In this document: piece after piece, positions 43,413-53,184 of the stretch
Layout: every line of letters starts with the position of its first letter
Position numbering within the stretch: the stretch's first letter is position 1
Origin: an uncultured Bacteroidota bacterium
Lineage (GTDB): Bacteria > Bacteroidota > Bacteroidia > Bacteroidales > P3
DNA: 64,000 bases
NCBI GenBank assembly: GCA_902775135.1
Contig: CACYKY010000016.1
Span: 1 to 64,000 of the forward strand
Direction: 5' to 3'
Program-made: the position numbers and the translations under genes
Notes under the pieces: generated by a model
Database searches by the model: none
What the model saw: the letters and a program-made list of their open reading frames with translations, nothing else
What the model was told of the DNA's origin: nothing

Positions 43413-44210
43413 CTATTGTACCCTGGTCATGCTGAAGGTGGCGGTGTAGGGGGTGCCGTCGTCCTTATGGCGCAGGGAGGTCCAGTCCATCCTGCCGTTG
43501 GCTATGGAGGCAATCTCCCACCATTCGCGCAGCTCCACATCCTCGTCGCCGGTGTCCTTCCAGCGGGTGCAGAGGAGGACGCCGTCGACGAAATACTCGT
43601 TGAAGTCGTTCTGGTGCAGCTGCCATTGGCCATCAACCAGGTCGTAGTAGCCATAGGTGCCGTCGACGCGGTACTCCCAACGGTGGGGCTCGCCGTCGTC
43701 GTGTTCCGACTCGGAGCTGGTGACGCGTCCTTCCCACATGCCGACGATGGCATCGCGGTAGTCGGTGGACACCTTCGCATAGCAGGCCTCCATCCGGCGG
43801 TGGGCCATCACTTCGTCGTTGAGGTAGATGGTCTGGTCGGAGAGGGCGTCGAGGGTACTGTCGGTGATGGACCTGACAGTGTATTCGAGCACCACGCGCA
43901 CGGTCTTGTTGGGGTTATAGCTGAGGGTGACCTTGTCGCCGTCGATGCTGACCTTGCACTCGCGGTAGGCGTCCCACATCTCGGTCTCCTGGGTGAATTC
44001 GGCACGCGAGGTGCTGACAACGGCGCTGGTGTCGGAGGTGAAGGTAATGACCCACTTCTCGTTGGTCTCCACGGGCAGGCCGTCGTGCTCGGCGTCCATC
44101 CATTTGCCCAGCAGCTGGCGGGCGAGCTGGTCGTTAGTCTTGTCGTCATCCTTGCCGCAAGAGGCCAAGACGGTGGCCGCAAGGGCCAGAATCATGAATA
44201 TCTTTTTCAT
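43413..44210 (-). CDS. Lipocalin-like lipoprotein
   Basis: 265 residues with lipoprotein signal MKKIFMILALAATVLASCGK (lipobox LASC) and a Lys/Asp-rich linker. Two repeated strand-rich halves are visible, each starting with the lipocalin-type G-x-W: LLGKWMDAEHDG and IVGMWEGRVTSSESEHDD. Acidic residues after the Cys (GKDDDK) suggest surface exposure. The function is unknown. A TATCTTTG box (minus) is at 44276-44283. Confidence 0.75.
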   Translation of the reverse strand: MKKIFMILALAATVLASCGKDDDKTNDQLARQLLGKWMDAEHDGLPVETNEKWVITFTSDTSAVVSTSRAEFTQETEMWDAYRECKVSIDGDKVTLSYNPNKTVRVVLEYTVRSITDSTLDALSDQTIYLNDEVMAHRRMEACYAKVSTDYRDAIVGMWEGRVTSSESEHDDGEPHRWEYRVDGTYGYYDLVDGQWQLHQNDFNEYFVDGVLLCTRWKDTGDEDVELREWWEIASIANGRMDWTSLRHKDDGTPYTATFSMTRVQ

Positions 44211-44275
44211 CCTGTATTGAGTAACTTATTAATTATCTTTATCTTGTACGGGAACATAGCATACCCGTAACAATG

Positions 44276-44283
44276 CAAAGATA
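44276..44283 (-). promoter_or_regulatory. -7 box of the lipocalin-like lipoprotein gene
   Basis: Minus-strand TATCTTTG, with a transcript leader of about 60 bases before the ATG. Confidence 0.5.
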
Positions 44284-44303
44284 CATTTTTTTTCGCAATA
44301 AAG

Positions 44304-44340
44304 CAAAAAAAGAAAGCGTCCGCCTTTCGGAGGACGCTTC
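44304..44340 (-). terminator. Terminator after rplS
   Basis: Stem aagcgtcc / ggacgctt (44314-44321 with 44332-44339), then a T-run on the minus strand; it ends the infC-rpmI-rplT-rplS series. Confidence 0.85.
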
Positions 44341-44372
44341 CTTGTTCCAAGCATATCGCAAGGGGCAGTCGA

Positions 44373-44726
44373 CTAGTGTCTCTTCTCCTTGATACGGGCT
44401 TTCTTACCGGTAAGGTTGCGCAGATAGAAGATACGGGCACGGCGCACAGCACCACGCTTGTTGACGTCGATCTGCTCGATGAACGGACTGGCGAAGGGGA
44501 AGATACGCTCCACTCCGACGCCGTTGGCAATCTTGCGGACAGTAAAGGTCTCGGTAGCTCCGCTTCCACTGCGCTGCAGCACAACGCCCTGGAAGTTCTG
44601 GATTCTCTCTTTGTTTCCTTCCTTAATCTTGTAATGGACAGTGATGGTATCGCCAGCCTTGAACTCGGGGAACTCCTTGCGCTCCACCAGGTTCTCTACA
44701 AATTGCATTAATTCAGTTTTTCCCAT
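44373..44726 (-). CDS. rplS: Ribosomal protein bL19
   Basis: 117 residues: [33 protein letters not shown] and [19 protein letters not shown] are L19 signatures; the protein sits at the 30S-50S interface. It lies 29 bases after rplT, so it probably joins the infC operon here rather than the rimM-trmD context usual in other phyla. Confidence 0.96.
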   Translation of the reverse strand: MGKTELMQFVENLVERKEFPEFKAGDTITVHYKIKEGNKERIQNFQGVVLQRSGSGATETFTVRKIANGVGVERIFPFASPFIEQIDVNKRGAVRRARIFYLRNLTGKKARIKEKRH

Positions 44727-44755
44727 GACAAATAGAATTTTTATAGGTTAATAAA

Positions 44756-45100
44756 CTACTTTACCATCTTCACAACGGCGCTGAAAGCCTCGGGATTGTT
44801 CATAGCGAGGTCGGCAAGCACCTTGCGGTTGAGCTCGATGTTGTTCTTGTGAAGATTGCCCATAAAGACGGAGTACGAAATACCATTGATGCGGCAACCG
44901 GCATTGATACGGTTGATCCACAGCGAACGGAACTCGCGCTTCTTGTTCTTTCTGTCGCGGTAGGCGTAGGTCTGACCTTTCTCCCACTTGTTCTTGGCGA
45001 CGGTCCATACGTTTTTACCTCTGCCCCAATAACCTTTGGTGCGATTGAGGATTTTCTTTCTGCGTGCTCTCGAAGCAACGGCATTGACTGATCTTGGCAT
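44756..45100 (-). CDS. rplT: Ribosomal protein bL20
   Basis: 114 residues: [20 protein letters not shown] and [15 protein letters not shown], then [20 protein letters not shown], the L20 signature. L20 binds 23S rRNA early in assembly and in several bacteria represses its own operon. The 178-base gap upstream to rpmI is unusual (see the repeat at 45218-45290). Confidence 0.96.
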   Translation of the reverse strand: MPRSVNAVASRARRKKILNRTKGYWGRGKNVWTVAKNKWEKGQTYAYRDRKNKKREFRSLWINRINAGCRINGISYSVFMGNLHKNNIELNRKVLADLAMNNPEAFSAVVKMVK

Positions 45101-45217
45101 AGATTTTTTTAATTTGTTTTTCGTTCAGGCGGCAGCTCGGCAGCTGATGTCAACTTTGATAGGCCTGCTGCACTTGTTTGCTCTGTAACAATGGTTAATA
45201 ACTCCTGTTTTCTCTCT

Positions 45218-45290
45218 AGATTATCTAGTTATACTAGCCCAACTAGTTCAACTAGCCCAACTAGTCCAACTGGACAAACTAGGCAAGCAG
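45218..45290. repeat. actagtt simple-sequence array inside the rpmI-rplT gap
   Basis: An imperfect array of (c/a)taactagcccaactagt words. Related actagtt arrays occur at 61058-61148 and 61795-61862. Here it interrupts a ribosomal-protein operon. Confidence 0.85.
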
Positions 45291-45473
45291 CATTCTCTTG
45301 ACGCGCTTCTCGTCATCGCGGCTCACGAGGGCGGTGTGGTCGAGGTTGCGCTTCTGGGTCGTCTCCTTTTTGGTCAGGATGTGACTGTGGTAAGCATGCT
45401 TGCGTTTGATTTTACCGGTGCCGGTGAAGGTGAAACGCTTCTTGGCAGCGGCTTTGGTTTTCATTGTAGGCAT
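45279..45473 (-). CDS. rpmI: Ribosomal protein bL35
   Basis: 64 residues: [20 protein letters not shown] and [19 protein letters not shown] are L35 signatures. It follows infC by 49 bases. The last codons (MLLA) and the stop overlap the edge of the actagtt array. Confidence 0.95.
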   Translation of the reverse strand: MPTMKTKAAAKKRFTFTGTGKIKRKHAYHSHILTKKETTQKRNLDHTALVSRDDEKRVKRMLLA

Positions 45474-45522
45474 TACTTTACTGTTTTTTTTAGATTAGAC
45501 TATATTTTGATATACTTGGATT

Positions 45523-46062
45523 TCACTTCTTCGGGGCGATGATCATGAGCATACGCTTGCCTTCGAGGCGCGGCATCTGCTCGGGCTTGCCGTATTCCAG
45601 CAGCGCCTCCGCAAACTTCAGCAGCTGCTGCTCGCCCTGCTCTTTGTAGACGATGCTGCGGCCACGGAAGAAGACGTCGACCTTCACCTTGTTGCCCTCC
45701 TTGAGGAAACGGATGGCGTGGTTGAGCTTGAACTCGAAGTCATGGTCGTCGGTCTGCGGACTCAGACGGATCTCCTTGATGACAATCTTACTCGAGTTGG
45801 CCTTGCGTTCCTTCTCACGCTTCTTCTGCTCGTAGAGGAACTTCTGGTACTCGATGATTTTGCACACCGGCGGGTTGGCGGTGGGCGAAATCATCACCAG
45901 GTCCAATCCCTGGTCGTAGGCGCGGCGCAAAGCCTCTTTGGTGTTCATGATGGCGGGTTCCATACCGTCGCCTACCACACGCACCATCGGCACATCGATG
46001 CGCTCGTTGATGAGATGCTCAGGCTCTTTGCGGACCGGTCCGCGGCTTCTGTTGTTCCCCAC
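45523..46062 (-). CDS. infC: Translation initiation factor IF-3
   Basis: IF-3 keeps subunits apart and checks initiator tRNA. Seen are INERIDVPMVRVVGDG (N-domain), GLDLVMISPTANPPVCKIIEYQKFLYE and IRLSPQTDDHDFEFKLNHAI, then FFRGRSIVYKEQGEQ. The listed start is a GTG (179 residues). A better candidate is the non-canonical ATA at 46089, which adds IAAPFKPQP in frame and has AGGAG nine bases upstream, with a stop codon in frame just above. infC is known in other bacteria for rare AUU/AUC/AUA starts used in autoregulation. The promoter box is at 46170-46177. Confidence 0.93.
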   Translation of the reverse strand: MGNNRSRGPVRKEPEHLINERIDVPMVRVVGDGMEPAIMNTKEALRRAYDQGLDLVMISPTANPPVCKIIEYQKFLYEQKKREKERKANSSKIVIKEIRLSPQTDDHDFEFKLNHAIRFLKEGNKVKVDVFFRGRSIVYKEQGEQQLLKFAEALLEYGKPEQMPRLEGKRMLMIIAPKK

Positions 46063-46086
46063 AGGTTGGGGTTTGAATGGTGCTGC

Positions 46087-46107
46087 TATAACTTGGTTCT
46101 CCTATTT
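46087..46107 (-). promoter_or_regulatory. Candidate infC ribosome-binding site and ATA start codon
   Basis: On the minus strand: aggag, nine bases, ATA (46089-46087), then codons in frame with IF-3. Bacteroidetes genes seldom have such a clear Shine-Dalgarno, which makes it notable. The GTG at 46062 has no such site. Confidence 0.55.
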
Positions 46108-46169
46108 TTAATTAGCAACTATTTAATATTCTTCTCTTTATACTATTTTTCACAATACAATTCGAACTG

Positions 46170-46177
46170 CAAAGATA
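46170..46177 (-). promoter_or_regulatory. -7 box of the infC operon
   Basis: Minus-strand TATCTTTG between thrS and infC, about 80 bases above the start region; infC can therefore be expressed independently of thrS. Confidence 0.55.
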
Positions 46178-46305
46178 CAACTTTTTTTTGATTTGGAAAT
46201 AAATTTATATATAATTTACAATAAATTACTACTAGGAATAATCAAAAACCGTGGTGGACTATCACTTGATTTTCCTGTGGTGTATATGTTCTTGTACGAA
46301 CAGAT

Positions 46306-46329
46306 GCGGCCACCCGGATGGGTGGCCGC
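46306..46329. terminator. Hairpin after thrS
   Basis: A perfect 10-bp stem gcggccaccc / gggtggccgc with loop ggat. There is no U-tract, so termination would be inefficient or factor-assisted; read-through into infC is plausible. Confidence 0.6.
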
Positions 46330-46357
46330 CCCTGCAAACTTATTTTTGCCGGAGGCC

Positions 46358-48301
46358 TCAGGCTTTGGGCGAGAGGGCCTTGGTGTCGATATCTTCCTTG
46401 ATTTCGGCAATGAAGTCGGCCAACTTGGCGGCACCCTTGTCGCCGGCCTTGCGGTTCCACACGGAGACGACGTTCTCGTCCTGCTCCTTCTGGCCCACGA
46501 TGAGGGCGTAGGGGATGCGCTGCAGGCGCAGGTCGCGCAGCTTGTAGCCAATCTTCTCGGCGCGCTCGTCGACCGACGAACGCACGCCAGCCTTCACCAA
46601 CTCGGCATTGACGGCATTGGCATAATCCATGAACTTCTCCGAGATGGGCAGCACCCTCACCTGCTCGGGGCAGAGCCAGGTGGGGAAGGCTCCCTCGTAT
46701 TTCTCCACCAACCAGGCGAGCGTGCGCTCGTAGCAGCCGATGCTGGTGCGATGGATGACGTAGGGGCGCACCTTGTTGCCGTTCTGGTCGATATAGAACA
46801 TGTCGTAGCGCGGAGCCAGCAGGGCGTCCCACTGGATGGTGATCATGGTGTCCTCCTTGCCGTAGACGTTCGAAGCGTTGATGTCCACCTTGGGGCCGTA
46901 GAAGGCGGCTTCGTCGTCGTCCTCCACAAAGGGAATGTTCAGCTCGTTGAGGATGTCGCGGATATGCTGCTGACTGGCTTCCCAATCCTCGGCGGTGCCG
47001 ATGTATTTCTTGGTGTTGGAGGGATCCCACTTCGAGAGGTGGTAGGTCACGTCGTCCTGAAGACCGAGGGTCGTCAGGCAGTATTTAGCCAAGGCGAGGC
47101 ACTTCTTGAACTCCTCGACCATCTGGTCGGGGCGGACAATGAGGTGGCCCTCCGAGATGGTAAACTGGCGCACGCGCGTCAGGCCATGCATCTCACCGCT
47201 GTCCTCGTTGCGAAAGAGCGTCGAGGTCTCGCTGTAACGCTTGGGCAGGTCGCGGTACGACTTGGGAGAGGCCTTGTAGACGAAATACTGGAACGGGCAG
47301 GTCATGGGGCGCAGGGCAAGCACCTCGGGATCCTCGGGGTCGCCGATGACAAACATGCCATCGCGGTAGTGCTGCCAGTGGCCCGAAATCTCGTAGAGGT
47401 CCTTCTTGGCCATGAAGGGGGTCTTGGTGCGGATATAGCCCCACTCGTTGTCCTCCAGGTCCTCAATCCAGCGCTGCATGGTTTGCACAATCTTGGCACC
47501 CTTGGGGAGCAACAGCGGCAAACCCTGTCCGATGACGTCGACGGTGGTGAAGAGTTCCAACTCACGACCCAGCTTGTTGTGGTCGCGGTTCTTGATGTTC
47601 TCCAGGTATTCCATGTGGGCCTCGAGGTCCTCCTTGCTGAAGAAGGCCACACCGAAGATGCGCGTCAGCGACTTGCCATTGCGGTCGCCGCGCCAGTAGG
47701 TGTTCGAGTTGGCGATGAGTTTGAAGCCCTTGATGAGGCGCGTGTTGAGCAGATGGGGACCCGAGCAGAGGTCGACGAAGTCGTCCTGACTGTAGATGGT
47801 GATGCGGGCGTCGGGGGCAATGGCGTCGAGGAGCTCCAGCTTGTAGGGCTCGTTCTTCTCGGTGAAGATGGCGCGGGCCTCGTCGCGCGACACAATCTTG
47901 CGCTCCAGGCGGGTGGCTTTCTTGATGATGGATTTCATCTCCTTCTCGATGGCGTCGAGGTCCTCGCGGTTGAAGGGACGGAAGTCGAAGTCGTAGAAGA
48001 AACCCTTGTCGGTGGCGGGGCCGATGGTGATCTTGGCCTCGGGGAAAAGGTGCTTCACGGCCTCGGCCATGATATGGGCGGTGGTGTGACGGAGCACAGC
48101 AAGCGATTCGGGGGCCTCCTTGTCGAGCAGTTCAATCTCGCAATCCGCCTCGACAACATCTCTCAGATCCACCACCTCGCCGTCGATCTTGGCGGCGCAG
48201 TAGTTGTTCAGTTCCTCGGGCTTAAGCTTCAGAATCATATCGATAATGGAGCTCGGAGCCTCACTCTGGAACATGCCTAACGGTTTGATATTCACGTTCA
48301 T
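46358..48301 (-). CDS. thrS: Threonyl-tRNA synthetase
   Basis: 647 residues: TGS domain at the N-terminus, then the editing domain with HTTAHIMAEAVKHLFP (HxxxH), then class II motifs 2 and 3 (around FRNEDSGEMHGLTRVRQF and VIHRTSIGCYERTLAWLVE), and the anticodon-binding domain with LPISEKFMDYANAVNAEL. All zinc/catalytic blocks are present (RPMTCPFQYFVYK with the Cys ligand). thrS followed by infC-rpmI-rplT is the classical order. The TATCTTTG box is at 48345-48352. Confidence 0.97.
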   Translation of the reverse strand: MNVNIKPLGMFQSEAPSSIIDMILKLKPEELNNYCAAKIDGEVVDLRDVVEADCEIELLDKEAPESLAVLRHTTAHIMAEAVKHLFPEAKITIGPATDKGFFYDFDFRPFNREDLDAIEKEMKSIIKKATRLERKIVSRDEARAIFTEKNEPYKLELLDAIAPDARITIYSQDDFVDLCSGPHLLNTRLIKGFKLIANSNTYWRGDRNGKSLTRIFGVAFFSKEDLEAHMEYLENIKNRDHNKLGRELELFTTVDVIGQGLPLLLPKGAKIVQTMQRWIEDLEDNEWGYIRTKTPFMAKKDLYEISGHWQHYRDGMFVIGDPEDPEVLALRPMTCPFQYFVYKASPKSYRDLPKRYSETSTLFRNEDSGEMHGLTRVRQFTISEGHLIVRPDQMVEEFKKCLALAKYCLTTLGLQDDVTYHLSKWDPSNTKKYIGTAEDWEASQQHIRDILNELNIPFVEDDDEAAFYGPKVDINASNVYGKEDTMITIQWDALLAPRYDMFYIDQNGNKVRPYVIHRTSIGCYERTLAWLVEKYEGAFPTWLCPEQVRVLPISEKFMDYANAVNAELVKAGVRSSVDERAEKIGYKLRDLRLQRIPYALIVGQKEQDENVVSVWNRKAGDKGAAKLADFIAEIKEDIDTKALSPKA

Positions 48302-48344
48302 ATTTATATATTTTATCTATTTATTTACACTATTAATCGAACTG

Positions 48345-48352
48345 CAAAGATA
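48345..48352 (-). promoter_or_regulatory. -7 box of thrS
   Basis: Minus-strand TATCTTTG, 44 bases above the ATG. No T-box or other leader structure is evident in the short leader. Confidence 0.55.
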
Positions 48353-48512
48353 CGATTTTTTTTCTAATCATACGGAATTTATATTTTTTTAACGCGAACT
48401 TAAGGAAAAGCCAGCACATTTCCAGCACCGTTTGCCTCTCCCCTTGGGCAGAAGGCCGCAGAGCAGACACAACAGTCGGCAGGAGGAGGTTTTCGTCCAC
48501 TTTGGAAAAAAG

Positions 48513-48545
48513 TTTTTCATATATTGAAATTATTTATTATATTTG
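48513..48545 (+). promoter_or_regulatory. Promoter of mutB
   Basis: TATATTTG at 48538-48545 with a T-rich -33 tract at 48513-48518; the ATG follows 43 bases on. I find no cobalamin riboswitch in the short leader. Confidence 0.6.
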
Positions 48546-48587
48546 CAATCTAAAGTTAATGATTGATTAAACAATAAATAATTGATA

Positions 48588-50750
<2,163 letters not shown>

Positions 50751-50800
50751 GGCACGAAGCCTTTCGGCATTACGTAATGTCGTAATAACGAGACAAAGAG

Positions 50801-51796
50801 ATGAACAAAAAGATTCTTATCATTGTAATGCTCCTCGCCGCCACAGCGGCGAGGGCATTCGATTTTAGGGCACAGGCCCCCACCGGCCAATGGCTCTACT
50901 ACACCGTCATCGCAGGCACCTCGAACGTGAAGGTGGTCAACCCCGACTGGGACGAGAAGACGCCGCCTTCAGGCGCGCTGCAAATCCCCGCCACCGCAAC
51001 CGACAACGAGGGCACAACCTACAACGTCACCGAAATCGACGCACGCGCCTTCATGACATGCGACGGGCTGACATCGGTGGTGGTGCCGGAAAGTGTGAAG
51101 AGCATCGGCCAGCTGGCCTTTGCCTTCTGCACCTCGCTGGCAAGCATCGAGCTGCCCGACGGCATGACCCAGATAGGTCTCGGAGCTTTCAGCGACTGCG
51201 CCTTCTACACCAATCCGGAGAACTGGAGCGAGGACGGCATACTCTACCTGAACCACTACGTCATCCGCGCTCAGCCGAGCTTTACGGGCACCTTGACGGT
51301 GGCCGAAGGCACCCTGGGTACCGCCAACGGCGCCTTCGAGAACTGCAACCAGGTGGAGCGCATCGTGCTCCCGTCGACCCTCACCATGATTGGCGGCACC
51401 GCTTTCCAAAACTGCCTCTCGATGGACACCCTCGAGATGCGTTCCGTTAATCCACCGACGCTGGGAACTAACGCATTCCAATCCCTTGAGGTGTTCACCA
51501 TCCTGGTTCCCTGCCACACCAGCAGCGCCTACTCTTCCGCCAGCGGATGGAGCGGACACGACATCGTGGAGCATTGCGAGAGCGTCGAAGGCATCGTCAC
51601 GGCCGAAAGCACGTTTGTAAACGTGACACCCGTCGAGGGTGGCATAGTAATCGACGGAAAGGAAGGCTCCCTGTTCTTTGTGAGCGACATCATGGGTCGC
51701 CGCGTTGCCGAGAGCCGCGGAGGCTACGTTGCGTTGCCGACCCACGGCATCTACGTGGTGGAAGCCGAAGGGAAAGCCATCAAGATTGTTTACTGA
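50801..51796 (+). CDS. Exported leucine-rich repeat (BspA-like) protein
   Basis: 331 residues. Signal peptide to about residue 19; a short domain; LRR_5-type repeats (FMTCDGLTSVVVPESVKSIG, AFAFCTSLASIELPDGMTQIG, AFENCNQVERIVLPSTLTMIG) and a C-terminal region (GSLFFVSDIMGRRVAESRGG ... HGIYVVEAEGKAIKIVY) that resembles a weak T9SS/type A tail. BspA-like proteins of Bacteroidales bind host or matrix proteins; here this is inference. It follows mutB by 50 bases, probably without functional link. Confidence 0.85.
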   Translation: MNKKILIIVMLLAATAARAFDFRAQAPTGQWLYYTVIAGTSNVKVVNPDWDEKTPPSGALQIPATATDNEGTTYNVTEIDARAFMTCDGLTSVVVPESVKSIGQLAFAFCTSLASIELPDGMTQIGLGAFSDCAFYTNPENWSEDGILYLNHYVIRAQPSFTGTLTVAEGTLGTANGAFENCNQVERIVLPSTLTMIGGTAFQNCLSMDTLEMRSVNPPTLGTNAFQSLEVFTILVPCHTSSAYSSASGWSGHDIVEHCESVEGIVTAESTFVNVTPVEGGIVIDGKEGSLFFVSDIMGRRVAESRGGYVALPTHGIYVVEAEGKAIKIVY

Positions 51797-51799
51797 GAA

Positions 51800-52645
51800 T
51801 CATTCGCCCGCACTTAGGCTGTCGGAGCCTTGCGGGACGATACCGAAAAGCGAATCGGACACCATCGAATCAGGCGCAAGCGTGATGTAGGCGGTGTCCA
51901 TTTTTTCATTTGCCTTGTCGTTGGAATCACGGCGCATCAAGTCGTGCACCTTCTGGACAATACCCGTCTTCTGCATGTTCTGCGGGGCAGCATCCTCGCC
52001 CTTGGTTTGATAGATAATCATCGAGATGATGAGGTAGAAAGAGAAGGCGATAAGAATGAGACCCGTGATTTTGTTGAAGATATTCATGATGCGGGCCGTG
52101 AACCAATGCTGCAACAAGGACGAGAGGCGACATTTGAGCACATCGGTTCCGAAGACCGCCAACAACATGCCGATGAAGAAATAGTAGCGCTCACGGATGC
52201 CAAGGTCCATCTCGGCCGAGAGGAAGGTGATGATGGAGACCCAATAGAGCCAGATGAGGGGATTGAGGATATTGAGCAGGAAGCCTTTCAGCATCAGCTC
52301 CCAGCGATGGGTAACGCCGATGGAACTGAACTTGAGACGTCCTTCGCCGCTGCCCGCCGATTTCACCTTGCTACGATAGGTGAGCACGCCGAAGATACCG
52401 GTGGCGACACCGCCGATAATGGAGACGTATACATTGTGCAGAAGTGCATTCAAATCGAGATTTGAGAGCACCGTGAGCATGAGCAAAACGATGAGGATAT
52501 CGCTGAGGCTAACGCCTGCAGCGAAGGACACAGCCTTGCGGAAACCATGGTGTATACTATTCTGTATCAACGAGAAGAATGCCGGGCCCAAACTGAAAAA
52601 GAGCGACAGCAAAACGCCACAGATGATGCCAATCAGAAATTCCAT
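51800..52645 (-). CDS. LysE-family exporter
   Basis: 281 residues with six hydrophobic segments in the LysE/RhtB pattern: FLIGIICGVLLSLFFSLGPA near the N-terminus, HGFRKAVSFAAGVSLSDILI, LKGFLLNILNPLIWLYWVSI and ITGLILIAFSFYLIISMIIY. It exports amino acids or related solutes; the substrate cannot be told. A hydrophilic tail of about 65 residues follows the last helix, longer than usual. A TAATTTTG box (minus) is at 52665-52672. Confidence 0.88.
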   Translation of the reverse strand: MEFLIGIICGVLLSLFFSLGPAFFSLIQNSIHHGFRKAVSFAAGVSLSDILIVLLMLTVLSNLDLNALLHNVYVSIIGGVATGIFGVLTYRSKVKSAGSGEGRLKFSSIGVTHRWELMLKGFLLNILNPLIWLYWVSIITFLSAEMDLGIRERYYFFIGMLLAVFGTDVLKCRLSSLLQHWFTARIMNIFNKITGLILIAFSFYLIISMIIYQTKGEDAAPQNMQKTGIVQKVHDLMRRDSNDKANEKMDTAYITLAPDSMVSDSLFGIVPQGSDSLSAGE

Positions 52646-52664
52646 CTTCTCCTTTTTGAAATTG

Positions 52665-52672
52665 CAAAATTA
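52665..52672 (-). promoter_or_regulatory. -7 box of the LysE-family gene
   Basis: Minus-strand TAATTTTG, 20 bases above the ATG. Confidence 0.5.
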
Positions 52673-52746
52673 CAACTTTTTTATCACATAAGAAAAAAAT
52701 TAACAATATTTCATCCCAAAAATGCTTGAAATACGGCGTTTTTTTG

Positions 52747-52754
52747 TATTTTTG
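52747..52754 (+). promoter_or_regulatory. -7 box of the metal-type TonB receptor locus
   Basis: TATTTTTG, with a TTG 18 bases upstream. The ATG of the small Cys-rich gene follows at 52764, so the leader is very short. Confidence 0.6.
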
Positions 52755-52763
52755 CAATCGGAA

Positions 52764-53126
52764 ATGAAAAAGGCAACGAACATATTATCCTCAACCATTC
52801 TGTTGACAATGATACTCTTAGGAACAATGGGGGTATCGGTAGAGAAGTGTTCGTGTACGGGGAAAATATCGCTGGTATTGCCGACAGAAAGCGACTGCTG
52901 TCCCGATGAAAGCGACTGTATGACCATGAAATCGATGCATCTGTCGGACTATATGCCGACAACAACTGCCTGTATCGACCTCCCGGTGCAGCCCGTGCTA
53001 TTTGCAGTGTTTCCACCGGTGGTTTCCACCGCTTTGCGTGGACACAGCGCGTTGTGTCCCTACAAGAAGTGTGATCTATTCTCCCCGGGGGAGTTGGCGC
53101 ATACGATTGATGTGCTGAGAGTTTGA
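52764..53126 (+). CDS. Small Cys-rich exported protein (HYC_CC_PP-like)
   Basis: 120 residues from the ATG at 52764; the frame opens 14 codons earlier, but that start would lie upstream of the promoter box. A hydrophobic N-terminal segment is followed by VSVEKCSCTGKISL and DCCPDESDC, spaced Cys that suggest metal binding, then a Pro-rich stretch. It resembles the HYC_CC_PP family, which is found before TonB receptors in Bacteroidetes, although the HYC motif itself reads KCSC. Likely role: periplasmic metal handling (copper or similar), by inference. Confidence 0.6.
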   Translation: MKKATNILSSTILLTMILLGTMGVSVEKCSCTGKISLVLPTESDCCPDESDCMTMKSMHLSDYMPTTTACIDLPVQPVLFAVFPPVVSTALRGHSALCPYKKCDLFSPGELAHTIDVLRV

Positions 53127-53184
53127 ATGAATTTGTCTGCAACCGGATTCATTCAAACAATAACACATTAATCAAACAAAACCA

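Noticed and set aside
46193..48280. Long plus-strand open frame of 695 codons opposite thrS
   Set aside because: It is entirely antisense to a clear threonyl-tRNA synthetase and its composition is the mirror of that gene; no family motif is present.
48302..48587. Cobalamin riboswitch before mutB
   Set aside because: The leader between the promoter box and the ATG is only about 40 bases and lacks a B12-box-like sequence.
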